Shown: one piece after another, positions 1 to 9,935 of the stretch
Layout of the letters: the number at the start of each line of letters is the position of its first letter
Numbering within the stretch: the stretch's first letter is position 1
NCBI GenBank assembly: GCA_963205315.1
Contig: CAUJIO010000035.1
Coordinates: 1-64,000 of the forward strand
Reading direction: 5' to 3'
DNA length: 64,000 nt
From: Pseudomonadota bacterium
GTDB taxonomy: Bacteria > Pseudomonadota > Alphaproteobacteria > Rhizobiales > Aestuariivirgaceae
The notes under the pieces: model-generated
Database searches by the model: none
What the model was told of the DNA's origin: nothing
Seen by the model: the letters and a program-made list of their open reading frames with translations, nothing else
Made by a program: the position numbers and the translations under genes

Positions 1-64
1 GGGCGAAAATAGCCGCCGGAGCCTTGATCATGATCAAATTGGCAGTACCGCCTCAGGGATTGAC

Positions 65-92
65 AAAAAGCCCCGGTGTTTCCACCGGGGCT
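65..92 (-). terminator. Rho-independent terminator of glnA
   Basis: The arms AGCCCCGGTG (69-78) and CACCGGGGCT (83-92) pair perfectly around a 4-base loop. Read on the minus strand the hairpin is followed by a T run (the AAAA at 65-68). It lies about 25 bases past the glnA stop. Confidence 0.85.
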
Positions 93-117
93 CTTTCCGT
101 CTGGGAGGACGTTGGTT

Positions 118-1536
118 TTAGCAGCTGTAGTACATGTCGAACTCGACCGGGTGCGGGGTCATCCGGTAGCGGTCCTGTTCTTCCTGCTTGAGCTCGAGGT
201 AGCTCTCGATCTGGTCCTTGGTGAACACGCCGCCCTTCAGGAGGAAGTCGTGGTCGGCCTTGAGGCTGTCGATGGCTTCCTGCAGGGAGCCGCAGACGGT
301 CGGAACCTGGGCGAGCTCTGCCGGCGGCAGGTCATAGAGGTTCTTGTCCATCGCCGGACCCGGATGGATCTTGTTGATGATGCCGTCGATGCCGGCCATG
401 ACGATCGCCGAGAAGCACAGGTAGGGATTGGCGGTCGGATCGGGGAAGCGCACTTCCACGCGCTTGGCCTTGGGGTTCGCCGTGAACGGAATGCGGCACG
501 AGGCCGAGCGGTTGCGCGACGAGTAGGCCAGCAGCACCGGCGCCTCATAGCCCGGCACCAGGCGCTTGTAGGAGTTGGTCGACGGGTTGGTGAAAGCGTT
601 CAGCGCCTTGGCATGCTTGATGACGCCGCCGATGTAATAGAGGCAGAGCTCGGACAGGTCGGCATACTGGTTGCCGGCCATCATCGGCTTGCCGTCCTTC
701 CAGATCGAGAAGTGGCAATGCATGCCGGAACCATTGTCGCCGAACACCGGCTTCGGCATGAAGGTGGCGGTCTTGCCATAGGCATGCGCCACATTGTGGA
801 TCACATACTTGTAGATCTGCATGTGGTCGGCGGCCATGCACAGGGGCTGGTACCTGGTGCCGAGTTCGTGCTGGGCGGAGGCCACCTCGTGGTGATGCTT
901 TTCGATCGAGAGGCCCATCTCGCCCATCACCGAGAGCATTTCCGAGCGCATGTCCTGGGCCGAGTCCATCGGGTTCACCGGGAAATAGCCGCCCTTGGTG
1001 CGCATGCGGTGGCCCATGTTGCCGGTCTCGTAATCGCGGTCCGAATTGGTGGGCAGCTCAATCGAGTCCAGCTTGAAGCCGGTGTTATAGGGCGTGGTGG
1101 CGAACTTCACGTCGTCGAAAATGAAGAATTCAGCCTCGGGGCCGACGAAGATGGTGTCGCCGATGCCGGTGGACTTGAGATAGGCCTCGGTGCGCTTGGC
1201 GATCATGCGCGGGTCGCGCGAATAGCCTTCGCCGGTGCCGGGCTCGAGAATGTCGCAGAACACAGCCAGCGTCGCCTGGGCGTAGAACGGATCGAGGTGC
1301 GCCGACGACGGATCGGGCATCAGCACCATGTCGGACTCGTTGATGGCCTTCCAGCCGGCAATCGAGGAACCGTCGAACATCAGGCCATCGGCCCATGCGT
1401 CTTCGCCCATCTGGCTGACGTCCATGGTCAGATGCTGCATCTTGCCGCGCGGATCGGTGAAGCGCAGGTCGACGTACTTGATGTCCTTTTCCTTGATCAT
1501 CTTGAGGACGGCGGCTGCGTCCATGGGCTTGCTCAT
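118..1536 (-). CDS. glnA: Glutamine synthetase, type I (GlnA)
   Basis: Makes glutamine from glutamate, ammonia and ATP as a cytoplasmic dodecamer; the main entry point for ammonium. The protein is 472 residues, close to the roughly 470 of GSI enzymes. It starts with a beta-grasp N-terminal domain, followed by the catalytic domain with the [10 protein letters not shown] and [12 protein letters not shown] segments and the NGSGMHCH metal/ammonium region. Tyr401 in KNLYDLPP corresponds to the adenylylation tyrosine, so GlnE-type control is expected. The start follows an AGAGGA ribosome binding site 8 bases upstream. It lies 44 bases downstream of glnB on the same strand, the usual glnBA operon of Rhizobiales. 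Confidence 0.98.
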   Translation of the reverse strand: MSKPMDAAAVLKMIKEKDIKYVDLRFTDPRGKMQHLTMDVSQMGEDAWADGLMFDGSSIAGWKAINESDMVLMPDPSSAHLDPFYAQATLAVFCDILEPGTGEGYSRDPRMIAKRTEAYLKSTGIGDTIFVGPEAEFFIFDDVKFATTPYNTGFKLDSIELPTNSDRDYETGNMGHRMRTKGGYFPVNPMDSAQDMRSEMLSVMGEMGLSIEKHHHEVASAQHELGTRYQPLCMAADHMQIYKYVIHNVAHAYGKTATFMPKPVFGDNGSGMHCHFSIWKDGKPMMAGNQYADLSELCLYYIGGVIKHAKALNAFTNPSTNSYKRLVPGYEAPVLLAYSSRNRSASCRIPFTANPKAKRVEVRFPDPTANPYLCFSAIVMAGIDGIINKIHPGPAMDKNLYDLPPAELAQVPTVCGSLQEAIDSLKADHDFLLKGGVFTKDQIESYLELKQEEQDRYRMTPHPVEFDMYYSC

Positions 1537-1580
1537 GATGTATTCCTCTTTTGAAATGAGCCGGGTGTTCTTGGGTGTGC

Positions 1581-1982
<402 letters not shown>

Positions 1983-2015
1983 CTAGGAATTTCAAGGGCT
2001 TGGAGGTGTGCACGA

Positions 2016-2043
2016 TTTTTATGCATCCACAAATGCATAAAAA
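2016..2043. repeat. Perfect 11-bp inverted repeat between glnB and the nitrilase gene
   Basis: The arms TTTTTATGCAT (2016-2026) and ATGCATAAAAA (2033-2043) are perfect complements separated by CCACAA. It lies in an AT-rich stretch between divergent glnB and the accessory gene at 2152. It could be an operator for either gene. A second short perfect palindrome, GGCTTTAAAGCC, is at 2094-2105. Confidence 0.6.
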
Positions 2044-2151
2044 TAATGCAAACAGACAAAAAATTAGGCATTGATTTTCCACCTCCATTTTACGGCTTTA
2101 AAGCCAACAAATTTCATGACGTAATGTCACTTGTGAATTCTGGAGGCAGTC

Positions 2152-4149
2152 GTGGCAACAGTTCAGCAAGTTATTCGTTCCCTGTTTCCACGCGGCACCG
2201 GCGGTGGCAAGCGCAAAGACGGAAATTTGTGGCACGAAGCACCGCGTGTGCCCTCCGACCTGTTTGGGGCGATGGCGCATCTTGTTGAACTCAGTGGGGC
2301 TTATGAGATTGTGCAACCGTCGCCTAGCGCGCGAATGAAATACAACCACGACCCGCTTTCGGTTTGTCATCCGGCGGTTCAGCGCGAATTACAAAGAATC
2401 GGCAGAGCCTGGATGTATTTCCTGCCTTACTTCAATTTTGAGGAGCGCCGGAAGTTTGCCGGGGAATTGGCTGCCAAGGAGGCTCTCCACACAGATGATG
2501 TTGTGAAGAAGAAGAAAAAGGACGGATTGGAAAAGCAGGGCCGCTACTATTTCACCATTGATGAACTCCTAGGCGTCGAACGGGAACTCATTAATGCGCG
2601 GTGGAGGCAGGTGGTCAAATCTGGCGGTCAGTCCGATATCGGTCGATACCGGAAGCGTGAAATAGCGGCTACCGGAGATATCCCGAAATGGTGGAAGCCC
2701 GCGGTCGAACTGCTTATCATCGCAGACGAGGCCGCGCAGCGCGCCGGCTACTTCCGTCAACGGCCAAGCGCCGGTGGAAATGGCAAGGACCGCCCGCTGA
2801 CGCTACTTGAGTACGTCATATTTGAAATGGCTTATCCCAAGGAAACCTCGGATGACAAGTCGCGCATGGCGGAACGTGGACAGTTGCAGTCGATCACATC
2901 TGAGTTATTCGACTCGTCAATTGTTGGTGTCTTGCCAAAGGCCCTCTCGCCGTCTGTCGGTTGCAGCATCAGGTCGCTGTCTCACAATCTGGCGTTGGTG
3001 CCCCCGGCAGGCAAGCTTGGCTGCTCATGGTTTCTGGATGCAAACCGTATGGATCTCAAGCCTGGCGTAGGCGAGGGAGCGATGCCGCTCAACCTCCTGC
3101 TGATTCCATTCCCATATCAAGTTGAGGCGGAATGTTTCGAGACGGCTGAAAAGCATAAAGATCTGCGTGGCAATTGGAATTGGTTCAGAGTTAAGCAGCG
3201 CTGGCTGCAAGAAGCGCGCCCGTCGGAAAAAATTACGGGAGGTTCCGGGGATTTGACCGGGGGGCTCTCGTCCGATCATGAGGAGGTGGTCGACTGGTTG
3301 ATGAGGCTGGTGCGGCGCGGCCGGACCGAGCAAGGCGGTTTGCATGGAGTCGTGTTGCCTGAACTGTCGCTGAGCTACACGCTTTTCCGGCGCTTTGCCG
3401 ATCGCCTGCTTGCTGAAACGGAGGTCGAATTCGTCATCGCTGGAATTGGACAGAACCAGCAGGATGACGGTAGTCTGGCAGAAGGCAATTTTGTCGCAAT
3501 GTTCGGGCGTACTTCAAATCAGTCGGAAGACTGGGACTATGAATTCATCCGCTCGAAGCATCACCGCTGGAACATGGATGCCCGGCAGTTCAAAAGATAC
3601 GGACTTACACACCGCCTGAAAGGCGCCAAATCCAATTCCTGGTGGGAGGCAATTGATGTGTCGTCTCGCGAGATCGATATTGTCGAACCGCGCGCCGGAA
3701 GCTGCATGACGGTTTTGATCTGTGAGGACCTTGCGCGCATCGACCCGTGCCAGGAGGCGATTCGTGCCATTGGTCCCAACCTGGTGATTGCGCTGTTAAT
3801 GGATGGACCGCAATCGACCAGCCGCTGGCCTGCCTATTATGCCGGCGTTCTTGCGGATGACCCAGGGTCGTCCGTCTTGACCTTCACGTCGCTCGGTTTG
3901 ATCAATAGGTCATTGGCGACATCGCCAAACCAGTCCCGAAGCATTGGACTTTGGAAGGATGCATTTGGCGGTGTGGCGGAGTTGCAGCTTCCGGTTGGCG
4001 CCGATGCACTGGTGGTATCGCTCGCCGGCAAAGTGATCTCGCACCGATCACTTGACAATCGACCTTCCGACGGGAGGCCCTATACTTGGACTCTTGGCGA
4101 TGTCGTACCCGTTGCAATGGGCGACCGTTTGCGGGGCAACGGGCGTTGA
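2152..4149 (+). CDS. Nitrilase-superfamily protein with large uncharacterised N-terminal domain
   Basis: 665 residues. The C-terminal half (about 305-645) looks like a carbon-nitrogen hydrolase (nitrilase) domain. It opens with a strand LNLLLIPFPYQV and has candidates for the Glu-Lys-Cys triad at E404 (VVLPELSLS), K469 (RSKHHRW) and C524 (VLICEDLAR). The first 300 residues are not recognised; they carry a motif around 27-51 (W27, P31, R32, P34, D36, F38, SGAY 48-51) and a lysine-rich patch near 120. Nitrilase domains also occur fused to defence reverse transcriptases (DRT1), but no YxDD polymerase motif is present here. The GTG start at 2152 has a strong GGAGG five bases upstream. GC is visibly lower than in neighbours, and gene 4264-4443 follows. 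The fold call is fairly sure; the role is unknown. Confidence 0.75.
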   Translation: MATVQQVIRSLFPRGTGGGKRKDGNLWHEAPRVPSDLFGAMAHLVELSGAYEIVQPSPSARMKYNHDPLSVCHPAVQRELQRIGRAWMYFLPYFNFEERRKFAGELAAKEALHTDDVVKKKKKDGLEKQGRYYFTIDELLGVERELINARWRQVVKSGGQSDIGRYRKREIAATGDIPKWWKPAVELLIIADEAAQRAGYFRQRPSAGGNGKDRPLTLLEYVIFEMAYPKETSDDKSRMAERGQLQSITSELFDSSIVGVLPKALSPSVGCSIRSLSHNLALVPPAGKLGCSWFLDANRMDLKPGVGEGAMPLNLLLIPFPYQVEAECFETAEKHKDLRGNWNWFRVKQRWLQEARPSEKITGGSGDLTGGLSSDHEEVVDWLMRLVRRGRTEQGGLHGVVLPELSLSYTLFRRFADRLLAETEVEFVIAGIGQNQQDDGSLAEGNFVAMFGRTSNQSEDWDYEFIRSKHHRWNMDARQFKRYGLTHRLKGAKSNSWWEAIDVSSREIDIVEPRAGSCMTVLICEDLARIDPCQEAIRAIGPNLVIALLMDGPQSTSRWPAYYAGVLADDPGSSVLTFTSLGLINRSLATSPNQSRSIGLWKDAFGGVAELQLPVGADALVVSLAGKVISHRSLDNRPSDGRPYTWTLGDVVPVAMGDRLRGNGR

Positions 4150-4263
4150 CAGGCACAATCAGGAGGTTCAGAACACTATTATGGGCCAGCCGGAGCCGTG
4201 ATCGCATTCAAATTGGTGTCATCTCGTTCTTTTAACGTTTCCGAAACCCAAAGGAACCACCAT

Positions 4264-4443
4264 ATGTCGGCAGTGAGAAAAATCAGCGAGTCATATTACC
4301 AGGCCGGCCGCCGCCTCCTTGAGGAGAATGCGGACATCACCGATCTGTGGAAGTCACTCCTTGACGCCCCGGACGGGCCGCCAGAAAAGTCAGATTCAAC
4401 ACCGAAGAAGAAGCAATCGGGCGAGACAAGCTCGTCGGGTTGA
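4264..4443 (+). CDS. Small unknown protein downstream of the nitrilase-like gene
   Basis: 59 residues, unrecognised. The N-terminal half (KISESYYQAGRRLLEENADI) is predicted helical and amphipathic; the second half is low-complexity and rich in Lys, Ser, Pro and Glu, so probably disordered. ATG 4264 was chosen because AAAGGA precedes it at a good distance; an in-frame GTG at 4198 would add 22 residues but lacks a close ribosome binding site. It lies 114 bases after the nitrilase-like gene on the same strand and is likely its partner. It has no homologue I can name. Confidence 0.55.
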   Translation: MSAVRKISESYYQAGRRLLEENADITDLWKSLLDAPDGPPEKSDSTPKKKQSGETSSSG

Positions 4444-4483
4444 ACAGCAAGCCGTCCACGTTCCGATTGGCTGTGCCAGAATT

Positions 4484-5023
4484 TCATTTTTTCAGCGACC
4501 GTATCAGGTCGGCCAGATCCTTGTTGCGAATTTCGTCGAGCTTTTCGTGCAGCGCCATGATCTCGATCTCGGCCTTGAGATTGACCTCATAGTCATGGCT
4601 GGCCTGCAGCCGGTCCTTCGCCGACTGGCGGTTCTGCGACATCATGATGATCGGTGCCTGCACCGAGGCCACCATCGATAGAAAGAGATTGAGCAGGATG
4701 AACGGGTAGGGGTCGAACGGCCCATTGCCCCAGTTCCAGAGTATATCGGTGTTGACGATCACCCAGGCGATGATGGCGCCGCCGAAGATGATGATGAAGG
4801 TCCACGAACCACCGAAACTGGCGATGCGGTCGGCCAGCCGTTCGCCGAAGGTCCGGCTGGTGTCATAGTCGATATTGACATCGCGCGACACGGCCAGCCG
4901 CTTCGCCACCCGCTCGATCACATGACGCTCGCGTTCGGGCAGATCGTCGTAGCCGACTTCGAGAATGCGCTTGGCCAGCAGCTTGACGGCATCATGCGGG
5001 GAGGTGGGGGTCGTCGCGGTCAT
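4484..5023 (-). CDS. DUF1003 family inner-membrane protein
   Basis: 179 residues. A hydrophilic N-terminus carries RERHVIERVAKR and DVNIDYDTSRTFGERLADRIA, then come two membrane segments (about 73-91 and 106-128) separated by a short periplasmic loop WNWGNGPFDPYPFILLN. The segment SVQAPIIMMSQNRQSAKDR and a charged helical tail (KAEIEIMALHEKLDEIR) complete the typical DUF1003 architecture. Members are widespread and uncharacterised; the function is unknown. It is convergent with the small gene ending at 4443 and marks the right border of the lower-GC cassette. Confidence 0.85.
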   Translation of the reverse strand: MTATTPTSPHDAVKLLAKRILEVGYDDLPERERHVIERVAKRLAVSRDVNIDYDTSRTFGERLADRIASFGGSWTFIIIFGGAIIAWVIVNTDILWNWGNGPFDPYPFILLNLFLSMVASVQAPIIMMSQNRQSAKDRLQASHDYEVNLKAEIEIMALHEKLDEIRNKDLADLIRSLKK

Positions 5024-5097
5024 GGATTGGTCCTCCGTCTTTCAGGCGACAACGCTTGGACCAGGAAGAGGGTTCACCGCAAGTGGTGAGCCGCGGC

Positions 5098-5406
5098 TCA
5101 GCGCTGGTGCGGTGAAAGCGTGCGTATGGCCAGGCTGAACGCGTCATGCGTCACTTGATCGACTGGCTTGTGCTTGCGCGCCACAACCGGCGGATCGTTG
5201 GCGACGGTGTTGCCGCCCTTCCAGTCGCGCGATGGCCGCACCGGGCGCTTCTCGAAGCCGCCGCCGCAATTGGGGCAGACGTTGTGGAGCAAGTCCGCCA
5301 CGCAGGCCGCGCAGAAGGTGCATTCATACGAACAGATCATGGCTTCTGCCGCGTCGGGCGGCAGCGGCCGGGCACAGTTCTCGCAGATCGGACGGAGGTC
5401 GAGCAT
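5098..5406 (-). CDS. DUF1272 family cysteine-rich protein
   Basis: 102 residues. The first half is a compact zinc-binding module with eight cysteines in four pairs: C8/C11, C25/C29, C32/C35 and C44/C47 (ICENC, CSYEC, CAAC, CPNC). This matches the DUF1272 family, which begins M-L-x-L-R-P-x-C-E-x-C. The second half (FEKRPVRPSRDWKGG and onward) is basic and probably extended. The function is unknown; binding of nucleic acid or a protein partner is possible. It is divergent from the NAD(P)HX repair gene, 85 bases away. Confidence 0.85.
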   Translation of the reverse strand: MLDLRPICENCARPLPPDAAEAMICSYECTFCAACVADLLHNVCPNCGGGFEKRPVRPSRDWKGGNTVANDPPVVARKHKPVDQVTHDAFSLAIRTLSPHQR

Positions 5407-5491
5407 GGCCGCAGACTGTCATGCGCTGATGGACACGTGCAAGTCCACTTTTGCCCTGACAGGAAGGTCCGCTTGCGGCTAGGGTTGTTGC

Positions 5492-6907
5492 ATGAATGAA
5501 CTGCTCACCCCAGCCGAGATGTATCGCGCCGATGCACTTGCGGTGGCGGCTGGCGTGCCTTCGCTGACGCTGATGGAAAATGCCGGGCGCGCCGTGGCCG
5601 AGGAAATCGTCCGGCGCTATGGCGCGCGGCCGATGCTGGTGCTTTGCGGCCCCGGCAACAATGGCGGCGACGGCTTCGCCTGCGCGCGGTATCTGAAGAA
5701 ATGGGGCTGGCCGGTGCGCCTGGCACTCTATGGCAAGCAGGCAGACTTGAAGGGCGATGCGGCCATCATGGCGGCGAAGTGGGATGGCGAGGTGGAAACA
5801 GTCCTCGATATCGGAGAAGCCGGGCTGATCATCGATGCGCTGTTCGGCGCCGGCCTTTCGAAGGATGTTCCTGCGGTGATTTCTTCAGTGATGCGGGATG
5901 TCGAGGTTCCGATCGTGGCCGTTGATGTGCCATCAGGACTTGATGGTGCCACAGGTGAGGTTCGCGGCTTCTGCAAGGCGGCCGAGCTGACCGTCACCTT
6001 CTTCCGCAAGAAGCCGGGGCATGTGCTGATGCCGGGCCGCGCTCTGTGCGGCGAACTGGTTGTGGCGGACATCGGCATTCCTCACAACGTGCTTGAAGAC
6101 ATTGCCCCCAAGGCTTTGGAAAACAACGAACCTTTAATCTCCGGCAAAGAAGCCGCTGGCCACAAATATGCGCGCGGCCATGCCGTCGTCGTCTCGGGTG
6201 GGCCGTTCAACACCGGCGCGGCGCGATTGGCGGCCGAGGCCACATTGAAATGTGGGGCGGGGCTGGTGACGCTGAACGGATCGCGTGAGGCGCTGAATGT
6301 TCATGCCGCGCATGTCACCGCCATCATGCTCTCCGATGCAGATCTTGCCGTGCTGTTGAAAGACAGGCGGATCAATGCCGTCTGCATCGGACCCGCCGCC
6401 GGGATTGGTGCAGCCACGCGCGACCGTGTGCAGGTGGCGCTGGCCAGCGGCGCTGCCGTTGTGCTCGATGCCGATGCGTTGACCTCCTTCGAAGCCGATC
6501 CGGACGCATTGTTCCAGGCCATCGCCACCATGCCGGAACGCCCCGTGATGATGACTCCGCACGAGGGCGAATTCTCCAGACTGTTCAAGGACCTGACACG
6601 GCAATCGGATTCAAAGCTTGAACGCGCCCGGAAGGCCGCCGCGCGCTCCGGCGCGGTGATCATCCTCAAAGGGCCGGATACGGTGATCGCCGCGCCCGAT
6701 GGCCTGGCGAAGATCAACAGCAACGCGCCGCCGTCGCTCGCCACCGCCGGATCGGGCGACGTGCTGGCCGGGATCGCCACCGGGTCATTGGCCCAAGGCA
6801 TGAACGGGTTTGACGCCGCCTGCGCTGCAGTCTGGCTGCACGGTGACGCCGCCAACAGGCACGGGCCGCGAGCCCTGACGGCCGACACATTGCTTGAGGC
6901 GTTGTGA
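5492..6907 (+). CDS. nnr: Bifunctional NAD(P)HX epimerase / ADP-dependent NAD(P)HX dehydratase
   Basis: Repairs hydrated, inactive NADH and NADPH. The 471 residues hold both domains found fused in many bacteria. The N-terminal YjeF_N epimerase (about 1-210) has the [18 protein letters not shown] loop and [10 protein letters not shown]. The C-terminal YjeF_C dehydratase (about 220-471) has the sugar-kinase-like motifs [17 protein letters not shown] and [11 protein letters not shown]. The start ATG 5492 gives the expected first helix ([14 protein letters not shown]). Its stop overlaps the start of the following transporter by four bases (GTGA), so the two are translationally coupled. Confidence 0.95.
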   Translation: MNELLTPAEMYRADALAVAAGVPSLTLMENAGRAVAEEIVRRYGARPMLVLCGPGNNGGDGFACARYLKKWGWPVRLALYGKQADLKGDAAIMAAKWDGEVETVLDIGEAGLIIDALFGAGLSKDVPAVISSVMRDVEVPIVAVDVPSGLDGATGEVRGFCKAAELTVTFFRKKPGHVLMPGRALCGELVVADIGIPHNVLEDIAPKALENNEPLISGKEAAGHKYARGHAVVVSGGPFNTGAARLAAEATLKCGAGLVTLNGSREALNVHAAHVTAIMLSDADLAVLLKDRRINAVCIGPAAGIGAATRDRVQVALASGAAVVLDADALTSFEADPDALFQAIATMPERPVMMTPHEGEFSRLFKDLTRQSDSKLERARKAAARSGAVIILKGPDTVIAAPDGLAKINSNAPPSLATAGSGDVLAGIATGSLAQGMNGFDAACAAVWLHGDAANRHGPRALTADTLLEAL

Positions 6908-7782
6908 ACAAGCCCCTCCCTCTCCTCCTCATCACCGGCATCGCCTTCGGCTGCAACTTTCCGCTGGCCAAGCTCGGCGTGGCGGCGGGAGTCAATCCGG
7001 CGCTGTGGGCGATCGTCATCTGCCTTGGCACCGGGCTGGTGACACTCGCTTTGGCTTCACTGACCGAACAATCAACCAGCGTGCCCGGCCTCTATCGTTA
7101 TGCGGCGACCTCGGGGCTCATCTCCAATGTCATTCCACTGTTCCTGACCTTCGCCGCCATTCCGCATATCGGCAGCGGGCTCGCCTCGATCATGGTGGCG
7201 ACGTCGCCGGTGACGACGGCCCTGCTGTCCATGATCCTGAAAGTCCGCCCGCCGAGCCTGCTGGGGCTGGCCGGCATTGCACTGGGGTTGATCGGCGCTG
7301 TCGCCATCATCATCGCCCGCAATGCGGCGTTCACGGCGGGCGAGTCTCTGTGGCTGTTCCTCGCCGCCCTGATCCCGGTGTGCCTGGGCGTCGGCAACGT
7401 CTATCGCACCATGGCCTGGCCCAAGGGGGCAGGGCCGATGCGCCTGGCGGCCTTCGTCAACCTTGCTGCCGTGCCGCCACTGGCGCTGCTCGGCTACCTG
7501 TGGAGCGGCCTCGATCTGGCGCCGCTGCTCGACGTGCCAATCGTGGTCGCGGCACAGCTTGTCTCGGCCACCATCATGTACCTGACCTTCTTCCGCTTGC
7601 AGGCGGTGGGCGGGCCAACATACCTGAGCCAGATCGGCTACATCGCCGCCATCGTCGGCGTCGGCATCGGCGTCACGCTGCTGGGCGAAACCTATCCGCC
7701 ATTCGTATGGGCGGGTGTTGCCATCGTCGCGGCCGGAATCGCGCTCTCGACGTTGGCACAGGTGCGCGCGGCACGCGTCTAG
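6904..7782 (+). CDS. EamA/DMT-family transporter
   Basis: 292 residues in about ten hydrophobic helices, made of two repeated five-helix EamA units, the first ending near residue 140 ([11 protein letters not shown]). The N-terminal motif [19 protein letters not shown] and the [11 protein letters not shown] segment are typical of drug/metabolite exporters. The substrate cannot be told. The GTG start at 6904 overlaps the stop of nnr by four bases, so it is co-transcribed. Its own stop overlaps by four bases, tail to tail, the small minus-strand gene ending at 7779. Confidence 0.88.
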   Translation: MNKPLPLLLITGIAFGCNFPLAKLGVAAGVNPALWAIVICLGTGLVTLALASLTEQSTSVPGLYRYAATSGLISNVIPLFLTFAAIPHIGSGLASIMVATSPVTTALLSMILKVRPPSLLGLAGIALGLIGAVAIIIARNAAFTAGESLWLFLAALIPVCLGVGNVYRTMAWPKGAGPMRLAAFVNLAAVPPLALLGYLWSGLDLAPLLDVPIVVAAQLVSATIMYLTFFRLQAVGGPTYLSQIGYIAAIVGVGIGVTLLGETYPPFVWAGVAIVAAGIALSTLAQVRAARV

Positions 7783-8006
7783 AAGTCCTCGGGATTCGAC
7801 CAGTTATCACGCCGCCTGGCCTGATAGGGTTCGACATAGATCATTTCGAACGCCTTGCCCATCGTGATGCCCGTTCCAAGCATCGCATTGCGGCAGTCGA
7901 TTGCAACTCTGCATGCCGTCGGGATGGCGGCACCGAATGCCCGCAGCACATTTCGAAGTGGCAGGTAAGTTAGTGTATGCACGCCTGAGGAAGGGATGTC
8001 GGTCAT
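7779..8006 (-). CDS. Small hypothetical protein
   Basis: 75 residues starting MTDIPSSGVHTLTYLPLRNV, not recognised. The ATG at 8006 is preferred over the longer frame because GGAG lies eight bases upstream. The protein is mixed basic/hydrophobic with C41 and C47 in ACRVAIDCRNAML, a short glycine-threonine stretch (GTGITMGKAFEMIYVEPYQ), and an acidic end (NWSNPEDF). It is divergent from the regulator at 8156. The call is moderate, resting on start context and a plausible amino acid composition. Confidence 0.5.
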   Translation of the reverse strand: MTDIPSSGVHTLTYLPLRNVLRAFGAAIPTACRVAIDCRNAMLGTGITMGKAFEMIYVEPYQARRRDNWSNPEDF

Positions 8007-8155
8007 CTGTCGCACTCCACTGTGGAAGGCAGTTTGCGTGAAGCAGGCCAAAACATCTTTGGTGCAAACCTGAAATCTGCTGAAATTTTCCACCAGTCGA
8101 TTTCAGGACCTGTTTGCTCTATTGTGATTACATCGCGGGAACGGAACGGCTCGCC

Positions 8156-9691
8156 ATGGTTATTACCTTTGCCGGCTTTACTTTGAGAGTCGAGGAACGG
8201 CTGCTGTCCGGTCCCGGCGGGGCGGTGGATATCGGTGTCCGTGCGATCGATGTCTTGCGCGTCCTCCTGGCAAGGCCCAGCGAAGTTGTCAGCAAGGATG
8301 AATTGCTGTCAACCGTTTGGCCTGACGCAGTAGTTGAGGAGAACGCTCTGCAGGCCCAGATCTCCGCGCTGCGCAAGGTATTGGGCGCGAGCATGATTGC
8401 GACTGTCCATGGGCGCGGTTACCGCTATGCGGGGGCAGTGCCCTTGTCGATGGACGCTGGAACTGCAAACATTGCTCCGCAAGATCGAAAGCCTGTCGTC
8501 GCAGTCTTGCCCTTTGCGAACCTGAGTGATGATCCCGAGCAACGATATTTCAGCGACGGGATTACCGAGGACATCATCGACCGGCTATCGCGCTTCCGCA
8601 TGATTGCGGTGATTGGCAGTCACTCCACGTTCGCCATTGCGGGCAACGCGGCAGGCCTGGCCCAGGTCCGGGAGAAATTCGTGGCGGACTATGCCGTAAC
8701 CGGCAATGTGAGGCGATATGGCGGACACATCCGCATCGCGGCGCGCCTCACCGATACATTGCACGGCACGGTGTTGTGGGCGGAGCACTATGACCGGCCC
8801 GTGGCAGAGCTTTTTGGCATTAATGATGAGCTGGCCTCGGTGATCGCCGGCATGCTGACCAGGCACGTCGAGGTGGATGTCGGGTCGCGGCCCCCGCTCA
8901 GGGACGTCAGCAGCTACGAAGTCGCGATGATGGGCATGATGCACTTCAGGGCTTACACCCCAGAGGGAAACGATCGGGCGGCCTCCTATTTTCGTCGCGC
9001 ACTTGAAATCGATTCCCGATGCACCGAGGCACTGCGGGGTCTCTCTGCCTATCACATCGTGATGTGGCTCATTCAGGGAGCGAAGGAGGACCTCACAAGG
9101 GCACTCGATTTTGCACTTCGGGGCATCGAGACGGACCCATCGAATGCTGGCTGCCATTCCAATGTCGGACTGGTGCGGCTTTGGGCAGAAGGTGTCGATG
9201 CTGCAAGGCCAGCATTTCAACGCGCAATTGAAATCAATCCGGGCGACTCCTACGTGCTGGCCGACGCCAGCGTCGGCGCGGTTTATGATGGCGATCTCAT
9301 AACGGCCAGGGGCCTCCTCGAGAAGGCCTGCCGGCTCAACCCGATAGCTCCGCCTTGGTTTGCCGAGTACCGTGGCCTGCTGGAATTCGCCGAAGGCCGC
9401 TATGAAGGTTCGATCCGCGCATTCGGTGACCTCCGCAACCGGAGATACAATATGGCTTATGTGGTTGCCAGTTATGGCCATATCGGGGACGGCGCGCTCT
9501 TGCCGGTACTCCTGTCGCGCGTCCGGGAAAGCGGTTGGAACCTTTCGGATTTCGCAGCCACGGAACCTTTCCGGCAAGCCTACTTGCGAGAACAGCTGTT
9601 AGAGGGGATTGCGAAAGCTTACGCCCTCGCGGGTCAGTCGGCTCCGGCCCAGCCTCATGGGAACTCTGCGGTGACGCCCCGTTTGGAATGA
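8156..9691 (+). CDS. Winged-helix (OmpR/CadC-type) regulator with TolB-like and TPR regions
   Basis: 511 residues. An N-terminal Trans_reg_C winged helix (about 1-100) has SKDELLSTVWPDAVVEENALQ and ends in HGRGYRYAG. A TolB/FlgO-like region follows (about 112-245; VAVLPFANLSDDPEQRYFSDG). The rest (250-470) is a run of TPR-like helices (ALRGLSAYHIVMWL, DPSNAGCHSNVGLVRLW, NPGDSYVLADASVGAVYDGD). No membrane segment is visible, so it is probably a soluble one-component regulator sensing through the C-terminal domains. Such proteins are common in rhizobia and often annotated as adenylate cyclase-like. ATG 8156 was preferred because it starts the DNA-binding fold; upstream codons have no clear ribosome binding site. 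Confidence 0.85.
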   Translation: MVITFAGFTLRVEERLLSGPGGAVDIGVRAIDVLRVLLARPSEVVSKDELLSTVWPDAVVEENALQAQISALRKVLGASMIATVHGRGYRYAGAVPLSMDAGTANIAPQDRKPVVAVLPFANLSDDPEQRYFSDGITEDIIDRLSRFRMIAVIGSHSTFAIAGNAAGLAQVREKFVADYAVTGNVRRYGGHIRIAARLTDTLHGTVLWAEHYDRPVAELFGINDELASVIAGMLTRHVEVDVGSRPPLRDVSSYEVAMMGMMHFRAYTPEGNDRAASYFRRALEIDSRCTEALRGLSAYHIVMWLIQGAKEDLTRALDFALRGIETDPSNAGCHSNVGLVRLWAEGVDAARPAFQRAIEINPGDSYVLADASVGAVYDGDLITARGLLEKACRLNPIAPPWFAEYRGLLEFAEGRYEGSIRAFGDLRNRRYNMAYVVASYGHIGDGALLPVLLSRVRESGWNLSDFAATEPFRQAYLREQLLEGIAKAYALAGQSAPAQPHGNSAVTPRLE

Positions 9692-9784
9692 ACCTTGAAT
9701 TTTCGCAATTTTTCTCCGCTTCCATCGCCCAAACCCCTCTGCTATAGACCGCGCCCATTGCAACACCCGGGGCCTTTGGCACGC

Positions 9785-9869
9785 GCGGGCGTGGTGAAAT
9801 TGGCAGACACGCAGGATTTAGGTTCCTGTGGGGAAACCCGTGGGGGTTCAAGTCCCTCCGCCCGCACCA
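9785..9869 (+). tRNA. tRNA-Leu (anticodon UAG)
   Basis: 85 bases with encoded CCA. The acceptor arms GCGGGCG (9785-9791) and CGCCCGC (9859-9865) pair perfectly. The anticodon loop TTTAGGT reads UAG, and there is a long variable arm as in class II tRNAs. The T arm contains GGTTCAAGTCC. It stands just before tig. Confidence 0.97.
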
Positions 9870-9935
9870 TCGCGCCAACGGTTTCCCAACGGCCTCACGG
9901 CCGAAACTGATTCTGTAGGACGAGAGCGAGACAAG

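Noticed and set aside
76-1554. 492-codon plus-strand frame opposite glnA
   Set aside because: Antisense shadow of a clear glnA; composition is His/Arg/Gly/Val-rich, as expected from GC-rich third positions, with no ribosome binding site.
2152-4149. Reverse transcriptase (DRT1-type) fusion
   Set aside because: No YxDD or other polymerase motif in the N-terminal 300 residues, so not an RT-nitrilase.
4181-4201. Seven-codon frame (MGQPEP) before the small partner gene, with AGGAGG upstream
   Set aside because: Spacing of 14 bases from the AGGAGG is long and the peptide is tiny; possible leader but unsupported.
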